This document shows positions 36,901 through 48,900 of a stretch of 60,000 bases of DNA, in pieces. The notes beneath the pieces were generated by a model. That model made no database searches. It was given only the letters and a program-made list of their open reading frames with translations, and was not told the DNA's origin. Both the position numbers and the translations under genes were made by a program. The DNA lies in NCBI RefSeq assembly GCF_910592395.1, contig NC_088311.1, positions 10,420,501 to 10,480,500 on the forward strand, in the 5' to 3' direction. Position 1 is the stretch's first letter. Each line of letters begins with the position of its first letter. Origin of the DNA: Lineus longissimus (Eukaryota; Nemertea; Pilidiophora; Heteronemertea; Lineidae).

Positions 36901-39900
36901 CCATAAAATCTTTTGTGAAGAGTTTGGCAAGGCAAAGTCCTTCTCGATTTGACTCAGAGTCACAAAAGATGTTATGCCTGACATAGATGGCAACCAAATA
37001 CAAAATGGCCAAACCTGCAGTCATCTTGGATGTGCAGCATGGTCAGACATTCCCCTAATTGATCCCAACCCACTACAACTGACGTCATTCAGTTGCAGCA
37101 ATCTGAAACACAGATATCCGTCGGTCCGTTATTCAAAAGTTGATACCCAGACATAAGAAGTGACGGCTGAACATCCTAACTTATCTACTAAAGCCGAGCT
37201 GGGCCATGAAAATGATTACTGGCATGGGAATCTAACAGTATCAACTGGCATGGGAAGCTGACAGTATCACCATGACAACAGGCCATGTAGCTCTCCGATG
37301 TCTGGGACTGGACTCAACTGTTGCCTGGCCTTCAGTCGTGTTCTTTGCTTAATACTGTTTGATCGCTTCCATTGAGGACATTTCGTTGAGCATTGCGATA
37401 TACAGGAGTGGATTGCGGAGGCAGAAAAAAAGGGGGCGTATGAAGTGAATTTCTCACCAAAATCGTGGGCCCGGTTGTGAGAAAGCATGTTAGCTTATAA
37501 CATCATGTTGACATGTTGTTTCATGTACATCAATGCACATGTAACAACATGTCAGCATGATGTTATGAGCTAACATGCTTTCTAACAACCGGACCTTGGT
37601 GAGTTGCAAAATTTCATGGTGAATTTCAAAGAATTTTCATGAATAAAGGGGGGGGGGCGTGCCTCTGATGCACCCCCCTTTGATCTGGACAGTTACCGCC
37701 TACTTCCCTCACCTAAGGAGAACAAGTAGGCATACTCTTCCAGATTCTCCTGTCGCTAGCCTGTCATTATCTCATTATACAGGGAGGCCCAGAATCATTT
37801 TTCCTTGCACAATAGAATTCTATTGCGTATCCATTGTGTGAGGGAAAATAATTCTGGGACATCCTGTAGACTAGATGCAGAGAACACACGTCTCACACCT
37901 CATTCATCATGTATGAAGGATTATCTAATCATGTTTGGGATCAGAGTGGATTACAACCCCCCCCCCCCCCCCCCCCCGAGATCTTATTGATCAGAGGAGA
38001 CAACAGGATACTTGCTGGATACTCTGGGGAGAATAATCTTGAGAAGCAACTCAGTTACAGCATTTGACGACAGAAATTATCCATTTCCCATTTCAAGTAT
38101 CCACCAGGTCCTCACTGACGGGTTGTCCTCTCTATCACATGAGTGTACCGGGACTGACCGGGAATCAAACCCAGGACCTCAAAGGTGACAGGCACTGATA
38201 TTTCCCCTGCCCCAATCTCACTTTAACTGTACGGGCCAAGTAACTTGATGTCCCGATATTGTATGAACTGACCATTGAACTATGGAAGCCCTCTCAATAA
38301 GAATATCATCGAACACCTACATGTATTATGAAAACAAATGTCTTTATTCCGTGCGTGACACTCTCGATCTGTCTGCTTGAGTCACTCCTGTAAGTGTAAT
38401 GATGATGAAACAGAAACCCAGTAAACTAAAACGTGATTGATGATCCAGACCAATGCCATCCAGCCTCCTTATAGCGTGAAGTATACCTCACTTGGGCAGT
38501 AATTACTGCTTGCAGAGCGTCATCAGTGGCAGTTAAGGTCCGTGATGATCACTGTTATTGCAGCGATTTCGGCATTACGGTCATCCATATCGAGTCGCAT
38601 CACGTTTCAAGAGTTATGAGAGATTGCAGACACTTGGTACTGTTTATACAAGAGATTGAGAGCGCAACAGCAATACTTTTAAAGCAACAAATTACAGATT
38701 ACTATCATATTCTGATCAGATAATTAAGGTTTTTCCTGCAATGCACAACAAATTACAGGTTTTTCCTGCAATTTAAGGTTTTTCCTGCAATGCACAACAA
38801 AGTACAGGTTTTTCCTGCAATTTAAGGTTTTTTCCTGCAATGCACAACAAATTACAGATTACTATCATACTCCGATCAGATATTTAAGGTTTTTGGTCAC
38901 GAAAGTTGGCATTGTCTAAATGAAGGTCGACCATGTTTTCGAAAATCCAAACTAACATGACCAATTAGGACAGCTGTCGCTCACAATGGACGTATTTGCT
39001 GACAAATCTGCTAAGTCCTATACCAAAACATGTTATAATAGGTAACGTAAATCCGTCATTCACATTACAGCCCTGAGCAGTGAAATCAAGTTCTTTCTCT
39101 CTAAATTTACCCAAAGGTCTGAGCCCCTCAAATGTATAGATCCATTATTATTGTGTTCATAAGATTAGAAAGATGTAAATGCTCATGATTCAACAAGTCA
39201 AAGTAAAAATCCAAGAGCAAAATTGATTTGATGGTCAATAACACTCTCACGCCTGACAGAAATTGGAACAAAACTTCGAGATTCTGTATTCAGCTCACCA
39301 AATTTTGTCTCAGTAGGCCTACTCATGAGAATGTGTATATACCAGATACAAAATCTGAACATTTTCTTCCTTTTTCTAGCTGCCAATCGTTGGCTGATTT
39401 CAAGTTTTTACAGCAGTATACAACAGGAATAAATCACGTGTAATAGTAGGAAAGTGGTAGGCAATAATGAACTGTTATGATAAATTGACTCCAGTTTCCC
39501 TGGTTGACAGAAATCAATGGTGTTTTTTCGGGGGCTGCAGATGAGTCAGAAATGAAAGATTAGTTTATTCGCAATGTGATTGATCGAGTTTATGGTAGAC
39601 ATATCATGCAGAATAATAAAAGGCAGGTGATATCTTGAAGTTTTATTAATAATTATTCATTGCAGACGATTGATTAACTGCAGGAGAATAAGGAACAAAG
39701 AAGGTTTTGGGTAAAACTCAATGTTCTGGAATGCCTAAACTCAATTATCAAACAAAGTGAACATTCTGAAATTTGATGTTAAGTGTAATACATGAACCGT
39801 GTTGACTGTTGATGTCAGTGTTTTCTGCATGATTTGTGATTATATTTTGCGCTGTGGGAAAAAAGTCATGTCTTAAAGAGGCACAATGGAGAATTCTAAA

Positions 39901-42900
39901 AGGCCTTAGTCACAGTATATCATTGTTTCTAATACAAAATACATTACGCCTCGTTTTGATCGGAGCGGTCTTGGTATCGTAACCAATGACCGCCTGGGTA
40001 GGTATAAAATTCTGAATTTTAGCAGACGAATTATTTTCACCAAGAAGCAACGACTCAGCCCCACAAAACAATGTCAAGAACACGAGATTTTGAAGTATTC
40101 CCCGATATTGGGATTTGTGAAGTAGGGAGGATACCCGAGGACTCTTTCGAGGTCGTCAGTCAGGATTCAGAAGAGGTCAAAGACGAGGAAAGGGTAGAAA
40201 TCGAGCTAGCAGACTGGGAATTCCCTTGCTGCGTGACGTCATCTTCACAAGCAACAATATGGCGGAGTTCCGGACACCAGGCTGGATCATTCTTTGACAA
40301 AAACGGAACATATATACCTTTCAAATCGTATTTAATTTGTTTAATTTTGAAACCTTTTAGAATAGAAATTAATACCTCGCTGTCGGTCATTGGTTGTATA
40401 ATCAAGACCGCTCGGGTAGACCTCAAATTACGTCCAAAACCCTCGGCGAAGCGCCTCGGGTTTTGGACTGCATTTTAGGTCTACCCGAGCGGTCTTGATT
40501 ATACAACCAATGACCGCCAGCTCGGTATTAATTCCTTAAACCAAGCAAAATAGAGTAGATGACTGAGGCGTCCTTGGAGTAGTCGTTGCAATTGACCAAT
40601 GCAAAGCCCATTGTCTGTCCCATAGCTGTTTAGGACGTTTATGGAGGGGTTGAGTCATGCCCAGTCCATTACAACTGCCCTTGACCAGACTAATGGACTC
40701 TCTGGCTGTATATATCATGATTCATCAACCTACTTTTAAGGTAATTGGCATCACCAAGGTGACGATTGATGCGTACCCTCTGAGAAGAGATGAGACCATA
40801 TATCCTGTTTCATATTCTAATATGTAGGCAAAGAGAATCAATATCTTATCTCAGACTATCACCAGTTTCAGATTTCACCCTTTTTTTTTCTGTCTGGACA
40901 AGTTCAGTCTAACATCACTCTAGGACATGACAGAGTTCATTTCAGCCTTACCTCACTCTAGGACATGACAATATTTCAGTTCAGTCTACTAACATCACTC
41001 TAGGACATGACAGTGTTCAGTTCAGTCTAACACCACTCTAGGACATGACAGAGTTCAGTTCAGTCTAACATCATTCATCACTCATCAATCTGGACATGAT
41101 AGAGTGGTCTTTTCTTCAGGGCTGCATCCTTAGACCTGTTGCTTCCCTTGGCTGTTCAATGATCTCAGCAAAGGACTGCCAATTTTAAAGGTCATTGTAC
41201 CTGACATCTTCTTCTTGCTTTGGATTTGTCTGTATAATTTCAGTTCTGTTTGACACTCTCCACCAGGGACAAGCTGTCTGTACGCTAGTGCAGCTCACTA
41301 AGACATGTTGCTTCCCTAGGCCAATCCATACCAAGGAAAGTGCCCAAAGGATTTTTTATGCATTCAGCTTCTTTGGAATATTACCCCCTCTTTGACACTT
41401 TCCCCCAAGGACAAGCTGTCTGTACTCTAGAGCAGCTCGCCTAAGACATGTTTCTTCCCATAGTCAATCCATACCCAGTATACCAATACCCAGGCAAGAT
41501 TCCAAACATTTCCTCCTGCATTCAGCTTGTTTGGATAAATTACCACCTCTGCTTGACACGATCTGCTAAGGACAAGCTTCTTTCCTTGTTAATTCCCTTG
41601 ACCAATCAATACTTGGGCAAGATCCTGAATATATTCTTCTCAATTCAGCTAGTTTGGATAAATTACCAATTCAGTTTTGACATGATCTACTAGGACAAGC
41701 AGTCTGTACTCAGAACATCACACTCTATATAGTCATATCAACAACAAGACAGACGCTTATCAAGTCAACAGCACTTTTCAACCACAAGGGAAACAAGAGG
41801 TATGGCGTACTTTATTCATGTTTGGATACAACCATATTTGTCTGGGACTATCCCCGAAGGCTGAGCAGTGTACTCTAAAGTCGCTACTCTAGTAACCCGA
41901 ACCTTGTCATCAAAATCAAGGAGACCTATCCAACATCTTGTAAATACCAGGAGGCATTCACATTTTTTGGGTATTTTCATGGTTATAGATAGGTATCACC
42001 TTAGAATTGAGAAGCTATTTCAGATTTTCTGCCAGATTCATCCATCCAAAGGTTTGAGACAGTGACAAGGTTGGGTGCCTACAGTACAGACCGCTAAAAA
42101 TTGGCAAATCAATAATCCAGGCAAAGGAATAGTCATTTCAGGTATACTGGTACAGCTAACAAGATGCACAGCATATTATTCAATCAGACAGGAGTACAGT
42201 AGAACCTCTCTATTAAGGACACCCTCAGGACTGATAAATACTGTCCCTAACAGAGAGGTGACTTGATTAGAGAGGTCAAATTGAGAGGAAAGTACCAATT
42301 TGGGACCAAAACTAGTGTCCTTGATAGAGAGGTGTCCGCTAAGGGAGGTTCCACTGTACTCATAAGATAGCTGATTTCCATTTCACATCAACTGAGTCAC
42401 CATTTTAACATATTCAAGGTCGAACGTCTTGACAAACAAGCATTTTCAGCTCATACTATTTTTTTCTTATGATAAGTGCCAACTACGTGAATTGCTGAAA
42501 TGGACACCTGCATTTCAAGGTCAATGTCTTAACAAACAAGCTTTTTTTGGCTCACACCTAAAATGAAAATGGCTGATTGCGAGACTTTTCATTATCAACA
42601 AGAAGCACTGCTGAAATGGAAACCGGAATTTCATGGTGCAATACGTCTAAACTGGCCTTTTTAGCTCAGATTACTTCGTACTTATAAGAAAATTGGCGAC
42701 TACGAAAATTTTCATGGCTAATTGCTGAAATGGAAACCCAACTTAAATGTCAAACGTCAAATCAAATATTCCTTAAGCATCTTACGGTTACTCATCCTTA
42801 TCAGCACTCTGCCTTTTCCCCCGTGAATCAATATCAGGATTGAGCAACAAGTCCTGAGAAGCATCAACACCATTATTCACTTGACGTGGATACAGTGAAG

Positions 42901-45900
42901 TGATTGGCAATGAAAAATGCATCGCCCCATTGCAATTTTACCACATTTCTTTATTAGAAGTTTTAAAGAGGATTCTTCGTCTGATAAAATTTTTCTCAAG
43001 AATACTGAAGATGTACGGCCATAGGCCTATAAGAGATTGCACATCAGAACATTTTCGCTGTTCACTTCTGACCAACAAACACAATGGCACGTCCGGAAGA
43101 GACTGGAACCAAATTCAAGATGGCTGCCTTGGGGAATATCGGATAATCGCGCTGATTTTCGAAATGAACCATCCCCTAGTCAATCCCTATAAAAATTTAT
43201 CAAGACGTTTGATTGTTGACAGAAATGAAACATTAACCTACACCGACACTGACGCATGGGGCCCAACATTATGCCCCAAATTTTTGTTGAGGGGGATTGG
43301 GGGCATAAAACTACAAAACAAAGATATGGAAAATTAGATTACAGTAGAAGCTCCCTTAGCAGACACCTCTTTATAAAGGACAACCTCTCTATTAAGGACA
43401 CTTGTTTTGGTCCCAAATTGGTTGTTTCCATTCAATTTGACCTCTCTAATCAGGACACCTCTCTATCAAGGACAGCACTTGTCAGTCTCGAGGGTGTCCT
43501 TAATAGAGAGGTTCTATTGTATAATGTACTCACGATCAATATTGTTGTGGAAATGACACGTCCTGGCAGTGACCTTAGCTCGACACATGTGAACCTGCAA
43601 TGCACAAAATAAAGTACAATTTTTTAACTCATTTAAAATCACGTCATATTTACCACCAGTGTGTTTTTGCTTTTGATATGAACATCCCAGTATTTTATCC
43701 TGTTTTTTAAGCAGGCAACAATTTTATTGTTGGATACTTTTATTATGATTCCTAAATCCCGTAGCACACTAGCCGCCAACTTCGGCGTTCACAGGCGTTT
43801 TTTGCCGCAAGAGTCCTGAACGCCTGAAAAATCCCTAGTCTGCTACGAACGGCGTCGGTGAACGCGACTTGCCGCCACTTGCCGCAACTAAATGCCAAAT
43901 ATCTAACATGTTTGATTTTTGACAGGTGTCGCCGCGTTTGAACGTAAGAAGAAGCCAGGTGTGCTACGGATTGCCGCCCGAATTGGCGTCGGCGGCGAGG
44001 CTATGGCCAATCAGTATGCGTCTTGATGTCACATGATTTCAAAATGGCAGCCTAAAGTGGCGGAAAAGACTCTACTGGACGCCGATTCTGGGCAGGTGTG
44101 CTCTGACCGGGATCCACTGGCCGCCAACTTCGGCATCGAGAGGCGTCAGCTGAAGGCTTCTTGTCGCCAACGTTGGGGGCTAGTGTGCTGCGGGCTTAAA
44201 GAAAACCAGAACTTTACTTGTGTAGGCCTGCATTCACAACAGTCAATAAAAGACACTGCAACACTCATTTTTTGAAGTAAAAGGGCAAAGTTGAAAAACA
44301 TGAATTAATATTGTCTAGTCAGTGCACGAAAAGCATATCTAGAAGTAATTTAATATTTTATTTTCAGATTTTCTCACCAATGACGTCTTGAGGGAAAAAA
44401 GACATGCATTTATCACAAACCCTCTGGAGAAATTGTACGGGAAAGTTCCTTTTATAAAACCACCAACTATGGTCATCAAAGAGAATATAAGATATATTTT
44501 GCAACATGAGTCAAGACAGGAATATCTAATCATACAGTCACAACACCAGACTGACAAGAGTTTTTTGCAAGTTAAAAGAACAAAGTTTAGGGAGACCAGT
44601 GGCATAGTGGTTAAAGTGACGGGCTCATAATCAGGAGGTTGTGGGTTGGACTCTCGGAAGGATCACCACTGTTTTGTCTCTGTCCTTTGAGCAAGGCACG
44701 TAACCTTTCATTCATCTTTTGAAAGTACAGTAGAACCTCTCTATTAAGGAAACCCTCAGGACTAACAATTCCTTCCTTAGTAGAGAGGTGCCCAGACTAG
44801 AAGTCAAATTGAATGGAAACACCCAATTTGGGACCAAAACTAGTGTCCTTAATGGAGAGGGTGTCCTTAATAGAGAGGTATCCACTAAGGGAGGTTCTAC
44901 TGTAACTGAAAACCAAAGTTCCTTGTGGGATACTTTATCGCCAATGCCAGGGCAAATAAAAGACGCCACCAAGTGAGCAACATGAGAAGCTTGCAATGGA
45001 CTTCCTCTGGCCAAGGACAGTCACCTTTGGCATGTAACCGTAGTGACATGCAAAAACGGTCATCCCGCATTTGTTTTCATTTCACCCATCAATTTATCAA
45101 TTCTAAAGTTGACCTTCAGTTTCATTCATATTATGCTTAAAAACCTCGTTTTCTTCTTTCTCTTTGATGGAAAGTGCCTTTCGTGGAGATATTTACGAAA
45201 ACAAAGTCTGAGATTGCACATATCATCAAACATCGTGACGAAAATATCCAGGCTAGAACCCTGATATTAGTAAGCCACGGAGCGTCATCAGAATCATCGC
45301 ATCAGAGTATCAATTGTCACTCTATCAGTGATCAGTGATTTATAACTGATGTCTAGACAGCTAACAGCTCAAATCAATCGATCCACACGTAAATCCTGAC
45401 TCATTCAAAATCAATACTGCACTCAACCATGAATGATTTGCTTTAGTCCTGAAACCTATCTCGGCTAGCAATGACAATGAAAACCACAATGACCAATAAT
45501 GCCAAGAGAGACAAATCTACAGGGTGGCCCAGAATTATTTTCCCTCACACAATGGATACACAATAGAATTCTATTTTGTGCAAGGGAAAATAATTCTGGG
45601 CCACCCTGTAGAGATTTTCAATCCCTGAACTATCCGAGACAAGACCACCATTGATTTTTTAAGCCTTTTAGCAGCTAAATTGTCAATGTTTGACTGCGTC
45701 GCATCAAATACTGCGTGGGGTTTTGAATCTGAAATTTTGATATGATATTCCAGACAGTCGGGCAAGTAAATGGTGAAAAGTAAACTGGTAGTTGACCACG
45801 GAAATATTTTGATAAACGACAAATTGGACAGATGTTGATATTTCCACTCTTTTCAGGCAACTGGCAGAAAAATTTCAAAACACTATTGCCAAATTGGCTA

Positions 45901-48900
45901 AATTCTAAATTAATTTTTTCATCAAAAACTTTCTTTATATCTGTAGACTTGCCACACCAATCTTTTCAATAGACAATACCTCTCCAAATATGCACTTGAC
46001 AGTTAAAAACATACTCGCGTCTAATTGATAGGTCTGGAACCTCCAACCTATGAATATTCAATGGTGGTCTTGTCTCATGCCTCATCTTCTTAGTGTGAAA
46101 TCTGATGTGCTAAGTAACAAATCCGACCTAATTTTTAGTGTTTCAGCCAGGATTTCAAAAAGGCAGAGCAACTTCGGACTCTGAAAACGCAGGAGCAATT
46201 TTCAGCCAAAAAAGGGCAATTTTCACCGCGGCAATTTCTGCTTTTATCTGAAAAGTCAACAATATAAATAGTTTCATGGTACAAAAATGATTTTCTGGCG
46301 CCAATTGTGCATTTTAAAACACAAATATTGCCTTTAATTAGGTGTCAGACCACTTCTACTAATCACAAAAATAAAGCTAAAATTTTTTTTTTCACAGTTT
46401 ATAAAGCCACCAGCAGCTTCTTAATCAAGTTATTTTCCATTCGATAGAGTGAATGTATTTAACCGAAAATAATATGTCACATGCAGGATTTGCAGTGTCA
46501 TTCAAGTGAGACAGCAACATGTTCAGGTCTTGAGATTACAATATATGACACCGATTATATATAACATACCATCCAACCACCTACACACAACTCATTATCG
46601 CATCCCATCCAACCATCGATGGCTGCAACGGCGCTGACATCACCTCGATGAGGCCACCAGGTTCACATTTCTCAATAATCCAGTAATTAATGGATTCAAA
46701 CAGGAGTGACTCATACAGTACTTGTTTCATGGGTCAGTCTGCTCCTGAACACCACTGAACATGACCAATATGAGACAAATAATGCAAAGGATCGCATTGT
46801 CTGTGCAACCAAATTTATCCATGGCATATGCAGACAGATGAAACGACCCCTTTTCATCGAAAGGTACGTCGGGAGATCTTCTGGTGCAGACGATTTGGTT
46901 GGGACAACATTCAAAAACAGCACAGCTAAAAAGTAGGCAAGGTAAGACAAAGTAACTCCTGTGCAGGAAGGGGAATAGATGACTTCTGAGAAGACAATTC
47001 TCAGCTTCTTCTTTTTCTGAAGTCCTTTTCGCCAAAAAGCCAAAAACTTACCAATAAAGATGAGGGAAGATAACCCTGGACTGTGAACCGTACACAAATG
47101 CTCAGACATCGATTTAATTCTTTATCATAAAGCAGACAAAAATGTGATAGTTTGAAGCTACAGACTAACAAAGCCAATAAAATTCACGATGAAGGCAACG
47201 CTGGGGAAATTATGCCAAGAAACTTTGACTGGTATCAAATTGGCTTGGCCCAGTTCACAGTAGTCCTACAGTAAACAACTAAACACATATTATCAATAGA
47301 GAGAATTGAAAATTCAACAAGATGTCCAATCGGAATACATATACATGAAATAAAATTCAAACTATTGCGATGCTTTAGAAGCTAAAATCTATAAGTGAAC
47401 AAGGTATGTAGTCAGGTGCTGGCATAGTTTCAATATCGTCAATAAAACATTGATCCAATTGGTTGGGCCTCGTTTATTATTCGTCATCTGTGGCTGTGCC
47501 AGACGATCTCGGAAGGAGCCAGTGGCTGCGTGATTAGGCGGGATACCAACAGGCTTGCGAGGGAGTGAGATCAGGATCGACGGGGAAAAAGGATTAACAG
47601 ATATCAACCGGTAAGGATTAAATCACTGATCAAAAACAGGGACGTACCAAATCAAGTTCAATACTAAAATAGGATTGTATTAAACAGGTTTTTCAAAATT
47701 TGTGAGCGGATACATAGTCGTCTGGATTGAATTTAATATTAATCAGCCAAGAAGCGTGGATTCCTTCTTTTGGCCTCAGACGTCTGCTTAGTGTGAGCAG
47801 ATACTTCAGTCCGAAGGTAAGTGAGGGATTTTCCTATCTTCTGCTTTGTAAATCATCTCATTTTTTGTACCATCTGTGGAGATATTTGGCTGGGAATGCT
47901 CTCAATTCAAGAAGTTCTGGTTCATCAAATATTCATTAGACATGTTAGATGCTAAGATCGGGGATGTGGTGATCACTGTATCATGCCATGCAAAATGTAC
48001 ATAGGGGCCCAGCCCATTTTGAATCCGATTGAGAAGAAATTTATATGGTGGCATTAGATGTATTGTAATGGATTGAATTCAAAACACAATACACTCTTAC
48101 ATTTGAATACAGATGTGGAGTATTGTTGTAATATGATATTTCCGTTGAAAATTAATCCAATACCGCTAAAACTGATACCAATCATTCTCCCACACTCAAT
48201 GAAATATCCGTTAGATTCCAAGGATCACAGATCTTGGGATCACTGGATCATGCCATGCAAAATGTATGTAAGGACCAAGCCCATTTTGAATTCGATGAAG
48301 AAGAAATTGAGGACTTGCCTTGGCATATATTGCTTAGATAGAATTCAAAACACAATACCCTTTATCATTTGAACACAAATACAGATATCGTTGTTGTTAT
48401 ATGATATTTCTGTAGGAAATTATTCCAAAACCTTCATTCTAAGACAAACTCAGTGAACTGAATGAGCTGTTTGATTCAGCTTTGAAAATACTCTCATTGT
48501 TATTGGGCTTGAGGTCCTGTCTGTAATTTGTGGTTCATCAATACTCATTAGATGCTAGGATCAGAGATCCGATGATCACCGGATCATGCCACACAATTTC
48601 TACATCAGGATCATGCAAAATATACGGAGGGGCCGAGCCCATTTTGAATCAGACTGAGAAATTAATAATTGCCCACATTGGCATCAGATATATCATTTTA
48701 GATTGAATTCAAAACAAACTAAATGTTTACATTTGAATTCAAATTATTGGTATGTTCCCTTCTTCTTTCCAAGAATGCAGATAAATAAGTAAGATATAAT
48801 ATTTCTGTAAAATTTTTCGAAAAGCACTAGAAATATTATTCGATATGATAGATGTAGATCTGTAAGAATAGCATGGGGATTTTTGCTAGGGAAGATTGCA

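Noticed and set aside
44591-44660. Functional tRNA gene
   Set aside because: A and B boxes are present, but stems do not pair well and a SINE body follows.
46711-47109. 132-residue minus-strand open frame
   Set aside because: No family resemblance, no splice support, low-complexity Lys run; likely chance.
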